From assembly GCA_900314925.1 (NCBI GenBank), contig OMXC01000007.1:1-64000 (forward strand): a stretch of 64,000 nucleotides of DNA, in the 5' to 3' direction. This DNA is from an uncultured Bacteroidales bacterium. GTDB lineage: Bacteria > Bacteroidota > Bacteroidia > Bacteroidales > P3. A program made the position numbers and the translations under genes. Positions 7,864-16,919 of this stretch are shown here, in pieces (position 1 is the stretch's first letter; each line of letters opens with the position of its first letter). The notes under the pieces were generated by a model. That model saw only the letters and a program-made list of their open reading frames with translations. It had not been told where the DNA came from and did no database searches.

Positions 7864-9132
7864 ATGTGTAAAATCCTGCGTAATCATCGGCCTTTCAGTG
7901 TGTTGGTAGTACTGATGCTGATGGCCACCGCTGTGTGCGGACAAGCGAATGTGCTCTTTGTCGGCAACAGCTATATCTACACTAACAATCTGCCGCAGAT
8001 GACGGCCGACGTCGCCTCCAGTGCCGGCTACAGGATGACGTGGGAGAGCAATGCCCCGGGCGGCTGCACCTTCATGCAACACTGTGCCAACCAGAGCATG
8101 ACGATGATACGCAACGGCGGCTGGGACTTCGTGGTGCTGCAGGAGCAGAGCCAGTACCCGTCCTTCCCGCAGTGGCAGGTGGAGGCCGAGGTGTTTCCTT
8201 ATGCTGCGCGCCTTGTCGACTCTGTCTATGCCGCCAACCCCTGCGCCGAGCCCATGTTCTACATGACCTGGGGGCGTAGGGACGGAGATGCCGGCAACGC
8301 CGGAGAGTTTCCCGTGCTGGGTACCTACGAGGGCATGGACAGCATGCTCTACGAGCGCTACATGCAGATGGCTGCAGATAACGACGCCTCCGTTTGCCCC
8401 GTGGGGCGTGTGTGGCGCTCCATGAGGACCAACCACCCATCTATAGAGCTCTACCAGAGCGACGGCAGCCATCCGTCCGTGGCCGGCACCTATGCGGCGG
8501 CATGCTCCTTCGCCGTCATGTTCTTCGGCCTTGACCCGCTGACGGTCATCTATTGCCCGACATCCCTCAGTCAGCAGGATGCCGAAACAATACGGCAGGC
8601 CGTCTACACCGTAGTGTATAGCCAGCTGGCACGGTGGCGCCGTCCGGCGCCGCAGGCCTCAGTTGTGCTGCAGGGGATCAGCGGACATGAGGCATCCCTC
8701 GAAGCCCATGTCGCCAATGCCGACGGCCTCGTATGGCATTTCGGCGACGGCGACAGCTTGACAACCCATGACAGCGTCGTCACCCATACCTATGCCGACA
8801 CCGGCAGCTACACGGTGTCGGTTGTCGCCACCCGTCACTGCATGTCCGACACGGCGCTGCTTACCATCCACATTCAGGACAGCATGTCTGTAGGCATAGT
8901 CGCGGCAACACATGGCATGACGGCGGTCGTCTACCCAAATCCGGCCAGCGACCGTGTGGAGGTCGTCGTCGACGGCTGCGATGTCACCCTGCAGGACAAC
9001 GAGGTGACACTCCTCTCGTCCGACGGCCGCAGCTACGGCATGCAGCACTTCGCCGACCTGCCGTCCGGACTCTATGTCGTGCGGGTCGTCCACAACGGCC
9101 ATCTGCATCTCGGCAAGGTCATAAAACGGTAG
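7864..9132 (+). CDS. Secreted SGNH-hydrolase-like protein with PKD and T9SS sorting domain
   Basis: The product is 422 aa. A signal peptide (cleavage around ...ATAVCGQA) precedes a DUF4886/SGNH-like fold: block I is NVLFVGNSY (nucleophile Ser) and block V is SDGSHPSVAG (Asp/His). A PKD domain follows at about 260-335 (VWHFGDGDS, HTYADTGSYTVSV). The end is a type A T9SS sorting domain with the mark VYPNPASD and a final LGKVIKR. It is therefore probably exported across the outer membrane by the type IX system. The hydrolase substrate, possibly an acylated glycan, is unknown. Single-gene unit with its own promoter and a shared bidirectional terminator. Confidence 0.85.
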   Translation: MCKILRNHRPFSVLVVLMLMATAVCGQANVLFVGNSYIYTNNLPQMTADVASSAGYRMTWESNAPGGCTFMQHCANQSMTMIRNGGWDFVVLQEQSQYPSFPQWQVEAEVFPYAARLVDSVYAANPCAEPMFYMTWGRRDGDAGNAGEFPVLGTYEGMDSMLYERYMQMAADNDASVCPVGRVWRSMRTNHPSIELYQSDGSHPSVAGTYAAACSFAVMFFGLDPLTVIYCPTSLSQQDAETIRQAVYTVVYSQLARWRRPAPQASVVLQGISGHEASLEAHVANADGLVWHFGDGDSLTTHDSVVTHTYADTGSYTVSVVATRHCMSDTALLTIHIQDSMSVGIVAATHGMTAVVYPNPASDRVEVVVDGCDVTLQDNEVTLLSSDGRSYGMQHFADLPSGLYVVRVVHNGHLHLGKVIKR

Positions 9133-9134
9133 CC

Positions 9135-9184
9135 AATAAAAGACAGCGGGCCCGCAATGAATTGCGGGCCCGCTGTCTTTTATT
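9135..9184. terminator. Bidirectional terminator between convergent genes
   Basis: Perfect 24-bp inverted repeat (9135-9158 and 9161-9184) with a 2-nt loop. The GC-rich core AGCGGGCCCGC is flanked by A-run and T-run, so it works in both directions for the SGNH gene and pepC. Confidence 0.92.
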
Positions 9185-9193
9185 GTCGTGTTG

Positions 9194-10621
9194 TTACTCT
9201 TCCGGGGCGAACATCGGGTCCCAGGCGGGGAGCATGATGGGCTTCTGGTCCATCATGGCGCGGATGTTGGCGGGGATGTATTTTTCCTCGAGGACCACGC
9301 GGAACATGTACTCGTTGAACCAGTCGTTGGTCATGATCAGGTTGCCCTGCCAGCCGTAGTTGGGGCCCCAGCTGTTCTCCACCATCCACTTCAGCGGCTT
9401 GCCGTCCTTGTCGAGGTCGACGGCGCAGAGTGTCATGGCGTGGCTGCTGCCGCTGGCGAAGGTGCTGACACGCTGCTTCTTGTCCATGCCGAAGGTGGTG
9501 CCCATGAGGCTCTCGTAGTCGTAGTTGTTCATGTCCATCAGGCCGTTGTCGCGGTTGAGGAACTTGCCCACGTCGCAGCTGAAGTACATCATCGTGCTGT
9601 CCTTGATGGAGGCTATGCACATGGGGGCGATGTCCTCCATGGGCAGGTTGAGGTAGCGCCAGTTCTGGCCGTCGTAGACGTGGCGGTCGTACTGTATCTC
9701 ATAGACTTTGTAGTACTCGCGCGTGGGGTCGTTCATCACCATGTAGTACTTGCTGAAGTCGGTCTTGGCGAATTTCTCGTAGAACTCCTTGGGAGTGTAG
9801 GTGGCGGTCTCCACAATCTCGCCCTTGGCGTCCTTCTGCTGCCAGGTGAACTCTGCCGGCGGCTCGCCCATGGTGAGGGCCAGCATGCGGTAGATGGTGC
9901 CGAGCATCTCGGTCTTCTTAGCCTGGAGCTTGGCCGGCGTCATGCCCTTCTGGGCTGCCATCTCGCGCAGCTGCAGGCCGTCCTCGCGGAGCTTGAGGGC
10001 GATGAGGTTGCTGATGCTGCTGGTGTTGTTGGTGTTGTAGGTCTCCGGCATCACGTCGGCAGGCACGAGGCCGTACTTGTCTATCAGGTTGGCCACGCCG
10101 GTGAACTGGCCGCCGTCGCCGATGGGGTTCTTGAAGAGCCACTCCACCTCCTGGTCGTTCATGGGCTTTTTGTACGTGTCTATCATGGCCTGCAGGAAGA
10201 GGTTGCTCTTCTCCAGCTGGTCGTAGAAGAAGAGGTAGGCCTGCGAGAACTGGAAGTCGGCAGGCAGGTGGTGCTTGCGGATGGCCTGGTTGCGCAGCAC
10301 GTTCATGCCTGTGAACATCCAGCAGCGGCCGCTGCTCTTCTGGTCGGTGACGGCCTTGCTGACCACGCGGTTGGAGAAGTGCGAGTCGAACTTCGTGGCG
10401 TTCTCATAGTTCATGGCCAGCTTCTGCGGGCTCTGGTTCACCATGATGTTGCGCAGGGCCTTGTCGGAGGCCGAGCCGCCGAAGCCCTTCTTCATCTGCT
10501 GCATCATCTCGGTCGTGATGCCACCGTTGTAGTCGGGCAGAGCCTGTTTCTTCTTCTGTGCCGTGGCGCCGCCGCAGACGAGCATGGCGCCGATGGCTAA
10601 TGCTAAATATTTCTTCGTCAT
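9194..10621 (-). CDS. pepC: Exported aminopeptidase C / bleomycin-hydrolase-like C1 peptidase
   Basis: About 475 aa from ATG 10621, with a signal peptide (MTKKYLALAIGAMLVCGGATAQ) that cytosolic PepC homologues lack, so it acts in the cell envelope. The papain-type catalytic triad is visible: Cys in QKSSGRCWMFTG, His in SSHAMTL, and Asn in VENSWG. The family (C1B) trims N-terminal residues as a hexameric cage. A longer frame exists upstream, but ATG 10642 would lie 3-4 nt from the predicted transcription start, so 10621 is better. Divergent from the glutathione peroxidase gene. Confidence 0.92.
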   Translation of the reverse strand: MTKKYLALAIGAMLVCGGATAQKKKQALPDYNGGITTEMMQQMKKGFGGSASDKALRNIMVNQSPQKLAMNYENATKFDSHFSNRVVSKAVTDQKSSGRCWMFTGMNVLRNQAIRKHHLPADFQFSQAYLFFYDQLEKSNLFLQAMIDTYKKPMNDQEVEWLFKNPIGDGGQFTGVANLIDKYGLVPADVMPETYNTNNTSSISNLIALKLREDGLQLREMAAQKGMTPAKLQAKKTEMLGTIYRMLALTMGEPPAEFTWQQKDAKGEIVETATYTPKEFYEKFAKTDFSKYYMVMNDPTREYYKVYEIQYDRHVYDGQNWRYLNLPMEDIAPMCIASIKDSTMMYFSCDVGKFLNRDNGLMDMNNYDYESLMGTTFGMDKKQRVSTFASGSSHAMTLCAVDLDKDGKPLKWMVENSWGPNYGWQGNLIMTNDWFNEYMFRVVLEEKYIPANIRAMMDQKPIMLPAWDPMFAPEE

Positions 10622-10651
10622 ATTGATGATGTGTTTTGTCATTTCGCGGTG

Positions 10652-10659
10652 CAAAGATA
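10652..10659 (-). promoter_or_regulatory. -7 element for pepC
   Basis: TATCTTTG followed by CAC on the minus strand, 30 nt before ATG 10621. Confidence 0.65.
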
Positions 10660-10691
10660 CACATTTTTTCCCACATATTGAAAATAATGTG

Positions 10692-10699
10692 TACTTTTG
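10692..10699 (+). promoter_or_regulatory. -7 element for glutathione peroxidase
   Basis: TACTTTTG followed by CATC, 29 nt before ATG 10729. It forms a back-to-back pair with the pepC promoter. Confidence 0.65.
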
Positions 10700-10728
10700 C
10701 ATCCTGAAAAACATAAACAACAACACAA

Positions 10729-11370
10729 ATGAAACACAGACAAATCTTTATGCTGGCCGCTGCGGTGCTGATGCTCTTCGGCGCCTGCAAGCAGAAGACG
10801 GAGGCTCCCGAGGAGCAGCCCCAGGACAACATCTACCAGTTCACCGTGCTCGACGGCGCCGGCAACCCAGTCAGCCTTGCCGACTACGGCGGCCAGGTGC
10901 TGCTGGTGGTCAACACCGCCACGCAGTGCGGCTTCACGCCGCAGTATGAGGCCCTTGAGGCTCTGTACAGAAAGTATGCCGAGAGCGGCTTCGTGGTGCT
11001 CGACTTCCCCTGCAACCAGTTCGGCGCCCAGGCCCCCGGCAGCAACGAGGAGATCCACGACTTCTGCACCGGCAACTACAACGTGACCTTCCCGCAGATG
11101 GCCAAAATCAATGTCAACGGCGACAGCGCCGCGGCCCTCTTCACTTGGCTCAAGGCCAAGGCCCCCTTCGGCGGCTTCGACACCACCGACCCGCGCGGCG
11201 CCTACCTCGACAAGATGTTCCGCCAGCAGGACAGCCTCTACGACCAGAACCCCGACATCAAGTGGAACTTCTCCAAGTTCCTCATCGACCGCGACGGCAA
11301 CGTCGTGCGCCGCTTCGAGCCCACAGACCCGATGAGCGCCGTGGCCGAGGCCGTCGAGAGCGCGCTCTGA
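10729..11370 (+). CDS. Lipoprotein glutathione-peroxidase family protein
   Basis: The product is 213 aa. Lipobox LFGAC puts a lipidated Cys at about residue 20. Then comes the thioredoxin-fold peroxidase: peroxidatic Cys in NTATQCGFTPQY, the conserved FPCNQFGAQ (resolving-type Cys), and WNFSKFLID near the C-terminus. Bacterial members reduce hydroperoxides mostly with thioredoxin. The lipid anchor implies a periplasmic or outer-membrane-facing role. A terminator follows 80 nt downstream. Confidence 0.92.
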   Translation: MKHRQIFMLAAAVLMLFGACKQKTEAPEEQPQDNIYQFTVLDGAGNPVSLADYGGQVLLVVNTATQCGFTPQYEALEALYRKYAESGFVVLDFPCNQFGAQAPGSNEEIHDFCTGNYNVTFPQMAKINVNGDSAAALFTWLKAKAPFGGFDTTDPRGAYLDKMFRQQDSLYDQNPDIKWNFSKFLIDRDGNVVRRFEPTDPMSAVAEAVESAL

Positions 11371-11450
11371 TCCCCGGCGGCGGGCGTGGACGTGGATGTC
11401 GTGACGCTACAACGGCTCTGCAGCATGCCCCGCCAGGCGACAACAATTAG

Positions 11451-11483
11451 AAAACCCCGCCCTGCAAAGGACGGGGTTTCTTG
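11451..11483 (+). terminator. Terminator of the glutathione peroxidase gene
   Basis: AAACCCCG (11452-11459) pairs with CGGGGTTT (11472-11479), followed by TTCTT. The inner CCCT/AGG bases extend the stem. Confidence 0.75.
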
Positions 11484-11518
11484 ATCATAAAATCTAAAAC
11501 AAATTACCTTTCTTTCAG

Positions 11519-11595
11519 TTTTAAGTTTTGAGTTTTGAGTTTCAAGAGGAGGTTCCTACTTAATACTTAAAACTCACAGCTCACAACTCCTTACT
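11519..11595. repeat. 7-bp phased repeat array, partly self-complementary
   Basis: Eleven heptamers in register: TTTTAAG, TTTTGAG (twice), TTTCAAG, AGGAGGT, TCCTACT, TAATACT, TAAAACT, CACAGCT, CACAACT, CCTTACT. The left half is roughly the reverse complement of the right half, so it can fold back. With the terminator it accounts for the 11371-11633 gap. Confidence 0.65.
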
Positions 11596-11633
11596 CGCCT
11601 TTCTTGTACCGAGAGGCGTTTCAAGCAGCCCGT

Positions 11634-11897
11634 TTATTCGGCCTTCTTGGCGTACTTTTTGTATTTGTTCATGAACTTGTCGACGCGGCCGGCGGTGTCA
11701 ACGAGTTTCAGCTTGCCGGTGAAGAAGGGGTGCGAGGTGTTGGAGATTTCCAGCTTCACGACCGGATATTCCTTGCCGTCGGTGTAGACCACGGTCTCCT
11801 TGGTGTTGGCACAGCTCTTGGTGAGGATCATGTTGTCGTTGCTCATGTCTTTGAACACCACGAGGCGGTAGTTTTCGGGATGGATTCCTTTTTTCAT
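11634..11897 (-). CDS. rpmE2: 50S ribosomal protein L31 type B
   Basis: The product is 87 aa. It begins MKKGIHPENYRLVVFKD and contains ISNTSHPFFTGK and a basic C-terminus, the pattern of L31 type B, which lacks the zinc-binding cysteines of type A. The single cysteine (KSCANTKE) does not form a CxxC motif. It sits on the 50S subunit at the intersubunit bridge. Monocistronic, with a full-consensus promoter 74 nt upstream. Confidence 0.96.
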   Translation of the reverse strand: MKKGIHPENYRLVVFKDMSNDNMILTKSCANTKETVVYTDGKEYPVVKLEISNTSHPFFTGKLKLVDTAGRVDKFMNKYKKYAKKAE

Positions 11898-11970
11898 TTT
11901 CTTGTTTTTTGCCGTCTAACCCGTTTGTTGTCAGACGATTGTTTATAATTCGGTTACTAATTTCGTGCTG

Positions 11971-12001
11971 CAAAGATACGAACTTTTTTCATTCTGGCAA
12001 A
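11971..12001 (-). promoter_or_regulatory. Promoter of rpmE2
   Basis: On the minus strand TTTG (12001-11998), 19 nt, TATCTTTG (11978-11971), then CAG. Full consensus. It leaves an AT-rich leader of about 65 nt, long for this window. Confidence 0.75.
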
Positions 12002-12035
12002 ATTTTTTTGTTGTATGTATGCTTTTTTGCCTCGG

Positions 12036-12189
12036 CCCCGGTACGCCCCCTCTACGGAGTTGGTACGGCCGTTCTTCAGTAGTTCTTCAGTAGTTCTTCA
12101 GTGCAGCACTGAAGAACTACTGAAGAACTACTGAAGAACGGCCGTAGAGGGTCCGTAGGGACTCCGTAGGGGAGGCGTAGGGGAAGGCT
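12036..12189. repeat. 11-bp phased array with a 41-bp perfect palindrome
   Basis: Fourteen consecutive 11-nt units in strict register, for example CCCCTCTACGG, AGTTGGTACGG, TAGTTCTTCAG (twice), AGAACTACTGA (twice), AGGGACTCCGT. The inner part is a perfect inverted repeat: arms 12064-12104 and 12106-12146 around one A. Outer CTACGGAGT and ACTCCGTAG units also pair. It lies in the 11898-12314 gap between two divergent genes. No coding potential. Confidence 0.9.
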
Positions 12190-12314
12190 GTGGCTGGGAA
12201 GGGCGGACTGGGGTGGGCGCGGAGGGGTGCGGGGCAGGAAAAAAGTTTTGCGGTAGCGTACAATAAAGTCGCATTGCGCGCGTTGTTGTGTGAAAACATA
12301 AAAATGCAATTGTT

Positions 12315-13061
12315 ATGAAGAAACAGTACCTGCTTTTTGCCATCGTGCCGCTGCTTGCGGCCTCGTGCAGTATCTACCATCCCAACGCGGTTGACATACC
12401 GCTGATCAACCACAAGGGCGACGTGCGCGTCGACGCGTCGTTGTCGATGTCGTCGTGGGTGTTGCCCAACGTGATGAGTGTCAACGCCACGGCGAGTTTC
12501 GGTGTCACCGACTGGCTGGCCGCGCAGGCTCATGTCAACTATGGCGGCGACAACGTCTACGGCCAGGTGGCTCCGGGTTTCTACATCCCGCTGAGCGAGC
12601 ATGCCGTCGTTGAGGGTTATGCCGGTCTGGGCGGTGGTGCCGTGTGGCGCGACCGCCACAGCACCACGGACCGCGAGACGGAGGGCGAGAGCGGCTCCTC
12701 GTCGCACGAGAGCGAGTATTCGGGCTCCTTTGCGCTGCCTTTTGTGCAGCTCAACTTCGGCTGGCACGACCTGTCGAAGGCCCACATAGAGGTTGGCTTC
12801 GGCGTGAAGGCCGGCGCCTACCAGCCCGACTTCACCTACCACGCCTACAACAGCGAGGGGCAGATGATAGAGAGTTCCACCTACCGCTACACGCGCACCA
12901 ACATGCTGGTGGAGCCGCAGTTCCAGTTCAGCGTCGGCGGCGAGAAGGTGCGCTACAGCATCCATCTGGGCTTCGCTATCCTTGACGACATCCCCGCCAA
13001 CGCCACCAAGTTCACCTATGACTGGATGACGCTGGGCATGGGTCTGACGTTTACGCTCTGA
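12315..13061 (+). CDS. Putative outer-membrane beta-barrel lipoprotein
   Basis: The product is 248 aa. Lipobox LAASC gives a lipidated Cys at residue 18. The rest alternates amphipathic strands and turns (VDASLSMSSWVL, ASFGVTDWLAAQAHV, YAGLGGGAVW, PQFQFSVGG), ending with an aromatic/hydrophobic strand GMGLTFTL, as in barrels of the outer-membrane porin superfamily. A Ser/Glu-rich loop lies at about residues 115-135. Function unknown. It starts the long rightward series; the next gene begins 5 nt later. No clear -7 element was found in front of it. Confidence 0.7.
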   Translation: MKKQYLLFAIVPLLAASCSIYHPNAVDIPLINHKGDVRVDASLSMSSWVLPNVMSVNATASFGVTDWLAAQAHVNYGGDNVYGQVAPGFYIPLSEHAVVEGYAGLGGGAVWRDRHSTTDRETEGESGSSSHESEYSGSFALPFVQLNFGWHDLSKAHIEVGFGVKAGAYQPDFTYHAYNSEGQMIESSTYRYTRTNMLVEPQFQFSVGGEKVRYSIHLGFAILDDIPANATKFTYDWMTLGMGLTFTL

Positions 13062-13066
13062 CGGGT

Positions 13067-13990
13067 ATGAAAAGGCTTGTTTTTGCCGCCATGCTGCTTG
13101 CCGCTGTCTCCGCTTGGGGGCAGGAGGGCTGCGAGACCTATGTGTATGTGGGGCGCGACACGGCGCTGCGGCTCGACGTGTGGCGTCCCGCCACGCCGCG
13201 TGCCGACTCGGCCTGTGTGGTGGCTGTGTTCGGCGGCGGTTTCGTCACTGGTGCGCGCAACGACAGTTACCAGCGCGAGGTGGCCAGGGTGCTCACCGAG
13301 CGCGGGTTCACCGTGGTGAGCCCCGACTACCGTCTGGGCCTCAGGGACAGCGCCATGGTGGCGCGCTATGCCTCCATCTCGGGGGTGCGGACGCTCTTCC
13401 AGTGGGTGATAGACATGGCCGCCGAGGATGTTGCAGCCACCTGCGTCTGGGTGGTGAATCACGCCAAGGAGATCGGCGTGAGGGCCGACCGCGTGGTGCT
13501 CACGGGCAGCTCCGCCGGAGCCATCGCGGTGCTGCAGATGGACTGGTGCCGTGCCAACGGCCTGGCGGAGGCCGCGGTGTTGCCGCGGGGCTGGAAGCCC
13601 GCCGCCGTGGTGCCGTATGCCGGCGCCCTGATGTGCAAGGGCAAGCCGGAGTGGAAGACGCCGCCGGCGCCCACGATGCTGATGCACGGCATGAAGGACA
13701 AGATAGTGGCCTACAAGCGGTTCCCCAAGGTGGTGAACCATGCGCTCTACGGTGCCGACGTCGTGGCGAAGCAGATGCGCAAGGGCGGCTACCCGCTGTG
13801 GATAGTGCGCTTCGAGGGGGTGGGTCACGAGGTGGCCAGCTGGCTGCCTGGGAGCGTGGACCTCTTCTGCGCCTTCGTGGGGCAGGCGCTGGCCGGACGC
13901 GTCAGCACGCTCGACGCCACGATGACCGACAGCAAGCTGACGCCCACGAAATGGACCGAAATGAACGTCATTGACCTGTACAAGCAATGA
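13067..13990 (+). CDS. Secreted alpha/beta-hydrolase (esterase)
   Basis: The product is 307 aa with a signal peptide ending near SAWGQ. It has the esterase/lipase layout: the oxyanion stretch VFGGGFVTG (the HGGG position, with Phe for His), the nucleophile elbow LTGSSAGA, an acid region near MHGMKDK and the catalytic His in EGVGHEV. It resembles carboxylesterases acting on small acyl esters; the substrate is unknown. Its last four bases overlap the next start codon (ATGA), so translation is coupled. Confidence 0.85.
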   Translation: MKRLVFAAMLLAAVSAWGQEGCETYVYVGRDTALRLDVWRPATPRADSACVVAVFGGGFVTGARNDSYQREVARVLTERGFTVVSPDYRLGLRDSAMVARYASISGVRTLFQWVIDMAAEDVAATCVWVVNHAKEIGVRADRVVLTGSSAGAIAVLQMDWCRANGLAEAAVLPRGWKPAAVVPYAGALMCKGKPEWKTPPAPTMLMHGMKDKIVAYKRFPKVVNHALYGADVVAKQMRKGGYPLWIVRFEGVGHEVASWLPGSVDLFCAFVGQALAGRVSTLDATMTDSKLTPTKWTEMNVIDLYKQ

Positions 13991-15237
13991 GCGACAATAT
14001 AGAGATAATGGCCCCCGTGGGCTCGTACGAGAGCCTTCGGGCTGCGATACAGGGCGGCGCCGATGCTGTGTATTTCGGCGTCGGGAAGCTCAACATGAGG
14101 TCGCGGAGCGCGGCCAACTTCACCGTCGAAGACCTCGGGCGCATATGCACGATAGCCCGCGAGGCCGGTGTGCGCACCTACCTGACGGTGAACACCATCA
14201 TCTACAACGACGAGATCGGCGAGATGCACGCCCTGGTTGACGCCGCCAAGGCGGCCGGCGTGAGCGCCGTGATAGCCAGCGACATGGCCGTCATCACCTA
14301 CGCCAACAGCGTCGGCGTGGAGGTGCACATCTCGACACAGTGCAACGTGAGCAACACGGAGGCCGTGCGCTACTACGCGCGGTTTGCCGACGTGATAGTC
14401 ACCGCCCGCGAGCTGCCGCTGCGCCAGGTGGCGGAAATCACGCAGTTCATACGCGACAACGACATACGCGGTCCCAAGGGGGAGCTGGTGCAGGTGGAGG
14501 TCTTCGCCCACGGCGCCCTCTGCATGAGCGTCAGCGGCAAGTGCTACCTCTCGCTCGACAACTACAACTACTCGGCCAACCGCGGGGCCTGCCTGCAGGT
14601 GTGCCGCCGCGGCTACATAGTGAAAGACAAGGAGAGCGACCTGGAGCTGGAGATCGATAACGAATACATTATGTCGCCCAAGGACTTGTGCACCATAGGA
14701 TTCCTGGACAAGATAGTGAAAGCCGGCGTGCGGGTGCTGAAGATCGAGGGGCGGGGGAGGAGCGCCGACTATGTGCGGACGGTGACGGAATGCTACCGCG
14801 AGGCCGTGGAGGCCATTGCCGACGGCACCTACAGCAAGGAGAAGATCGAAGGGTGGACGCGACGGCTGGCCACGGTGTTCAACCGCGGCTTCTGGGACGG
14901 CTACTACCTGGGGCGCAAGATGGGCGAATGGAGCGAGCGCTACGGCAGCCAGGCCACGGAGAACAAGGTATACCTTGGCCCGGTGAAGAACTGGTTTGGC
15001 CGCATCGGTGTGGCCGAGGTGCAGCTGCAGACCGCCGAGACGCTGCGTGTGGGCGACGAGGTGATGGTCACCGGCGAGACCACCGGCGTCTACCGCGCCA
15101 CCGTGGAGGAGCTGCGCACCGACCGCGACCCCGTGCCGGAGGTGCGGCAGGGCGACTGCTTCAGCATCAAGGCCGGCGAGACCCTGCACCGCGGCGACAA
15201 GGTATACCGCGTGGACAAGGTGACGGACGAATATTGA
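13987..15237 (+). CDS. U32 family peptidase-like protein (tRNA hydroxylation type)
   Basis: The product is 416 aa. The N-terminal MAPVGSYESLRAAIQGGADAVYFG is the U32 barrel start. The U32 signature region with its cysteines follows (HGALCMSVSGKCYLS...GACLQVCRR). A C-terminal beta domain (about 330-410) is typical of TrhP/YegQ-like members, which help make 5-hydroxyuridine at tRNA position 34 using prephenate. Other U32 members act on collagen or rRNA, so TrhP is a family-based inference. Coupled by ATGA overlap to the esterase. Confidence 0.88.
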   Translation: MSDNIEIMAPVGSYESLRAAIQGGADAVYFGVGKLNMRSRSAANFTVEDLGRICTIAREAGVRTYLTVNTIIYNDEIGEMHALVDAAKAAGVSAVIASDMAVITYANSVGVEVHISTQCNVSNTEAVRYYARFADVIVTARELPLRQVAEITQFIRDNDIRGPKGELVQVEVFAHGALCMSVSGKCYLSLDNYNYSANRGACLQVCRRGYIVKDKESDLELEIDNEYIMSPKDLCTIGFLDKIVKAGVRVLKIEGRGRSADYVRTVTECYREAVEAIADGTYSKEKIEGWTRRLATVFNRGFWDGYYLGRKMGEWSERYGSQATENKVYLGPVKNWFGRIGVAEVQLQTAETLRVGDEVMVTGETTGVYRATVEELRTDRDPVPEVRQGDCFSIKAGETLHRGDKVYRVDKVTDEY

Positions 15238-15263
15238 CAAATGACTAACCAATACAGAATCTG

Positions 15264-16919
15264 ATGATAGCATTACTGTTGATTTTTGCGGCAATCCTCT
15301 TTGCCAGCGTCTTCCTGAACAGGATATCGTTCAAGATCGGCGTGCCCGTGCTGCTGCTCTTCCTGCTGGTGGGGTTCGTCGTCGGACTGGGCGTCGACAT
15401 CATAGGCAACGTTGATGCGAGCCGCCTGGTTGAGTTCGGCTGCACGGTGGCCCTGATATTCATTATGTTCTACGGCGGTTTCGGCACTCGGTGGAGCTCC
15501 GCCAAGCCCGTGGCCGTGGAGGCGGGGCTGCTGGCCTCGGTGGGTGTCTTCCTGACGGCTGGCATCACAGGACTCTTCTGCCACTACGCCCTCGGCTGGT
15601 CGTGGGTGAAGAGCATGATGCTCGGCGCCGTGATCAGCTCCACGGATGCCGCTTCGGTATTCTCCATACTCCGCACACGCAAGCTGGGCTTGAAGAACAA
15701 CACGGCGCCTATGATAGAGATGGAGAGCGGCTCCAACGACCCCTGCGCCTACATGGTGACGGTGCTCATGCTGGCGGTGGCCAACGCCGCCGACCCGTCG
15801 TCGACGACGCACGTCACGGTGTGGTACGCACTTTGGACGGTCTTCTCGCAGCTTGTCTTCGGTGCCGTCAGCGGCCTGCTGATAGCCTGGGGCGCCGCCT
15901 TCCTGCTGAAACGCTACAAGTTCGCCGCCGACGGCTTCAACACACTCTTTATCTTCGCCGTGGCCATAGCCGCCTATGCCCTGCCCAACCTCGTTGGCGG
16001 CAACGGCTACCTGAGCGCCTACATCGTGGGCATAGTGCTCGGCAACACAGAGTTCGAGGGGCGTAGGCCGCTGGTGGGCTTCTTCGACGGGGTGACGAGC
16101 CTGATGCAGATAGCCATCTTCTTCGCCTTGGGCATGATGGCCGACGTGCACCGCATCCCTGCCGCCATACTGCCGGCCCTGGCCATCTTCGCCTTCCTGC
16201 TCCTTGTGGCGCGTCCGGCGGCGGTGTTCAGCGTCCTGACACCCTTCAGGAAATACCCCGCCAACCAGATGGGCTTCATCTCCTTCGTGGGTCTGCGCGG
16301 CGCCTCGTCCATAGTCTTCGCCATAGTGACTATCACGCAGGTGCTGCCCGGCGCGCGCCCGCTCATAGAGGGCGGCGGTGTCGACATCTTCAGCGTGGTG
16401 TTCTGTGTGGTTGTGATATCCATATTGGCACAGGGTACACTGATACCCTTCATGGCCAAGAAGATGAAGATGGTTGACGAGAATGCCGACGTCATGACCA
16501 CCTTCAGCGACTTCACCGAGCAGTCGGAGGCCACCTTCGGGCGCTTCACCGTCGGCGAGGGCAGCAAGTGGGCCGGCCACTGCACCAAAGAGATGACCCT
16601 GCCCGACGGCATGGTGCTGGTGCTGCTCAGGCGCGGCAACAAAACCCTGGTGCCCAAGGGCCACACCTACTATGAGGTAGGCGACGAGATAATCTACTGC
16701 ACACGCGGCTTCCGCGAGGACACGCACCAGCACCTGGTGCGCGACGTGGTGGAGCCCAACAGCCGCTGGATAGGCAAGACCATCAAGGAATACCCCTACA
16801 AGGACGGCATGGTCTTCGTGATGATAGAGCGCGACGGGCAGTCCATCATACCCACTGCCGACGGTATGACGCGCTTCTGCGCCGGCGATGTGCTGTACAT
16901 CTACAGGCAGCAGCTATGA
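15264..16919 (+). CDS. K+/H+ antiporter (CPA1, NhaP2/CvrA type)
   Basis: The product is 551 aa. Twelve or more membrane helices of the cation:proton antiporter-1 family occupy residues 1-390. The SSTDAASVFS and MESGSNDPCAYMV segments carry the conserved acidic ion-binding residues. After the membrane part come two cytosolic RCK/TrkA-C-like segments (about 420-550), consistent with ligand-gated potassium/proton exchange. It overlaps thrE by 4 nt (ATGA). Confidence 0.9.
   Translation: MIALLLIFAAILFASVFLNRISFKIGVPVLLLFLLVGFVVGLGVDIIGNVDASRLVEFGCTVALIFIMFYGGFGTRWSSAKPVAVEAGLLASVGVFLTAGITGLFCHYALGWSWVKSMMLGAVISSTDAASVFSILRTRKLGLKNNTAPMIEMESGSNDPCAYMVTVLMLAVANAADPSSTTHVTVWYALWTVFSQLVFGAVSGLLIAWGAAFLLKRYKFAADGFNTLFIFAVAIAAYALPNLVGGNGYLSAYIVGIVLGNTEFEGRRPLVGFFDGVTSLMQIAIFFALGMMADVHRIPAAILPALAIFAFLLLVARPAAVFSVLTPFRKYPANQMGFISFVGLRGASSIVFAIVTITQVLPGARPLIEGGGVDIFSVVFCVVVISILAQGTLIPFMAKKMKMVDENADVMTTFSDFTEQSEATFGRFTVGEGSKWAGHCTKEMTLPDGMVLVLLRRGNKTLVPKGHTYYEVGDEIIYCTRGFREDTHQHLVRDVVEPNSRWIGKTIKEYPYKDGMVFVMIERDGQSIIPTADGMTRFCAGDVLYIYRQQL

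Noticed and set aside
9188..10600. 470-aa open frame opposite pepC
   Set aside because: Typical GC-rich antisense shadow, rich in Val/His/Ala/Gly runs, without domain motifs; pepC motifs are clear on the other strand. The same holds for long antisense frames opposite the antiporter, thrE, proS, tamL and serS.
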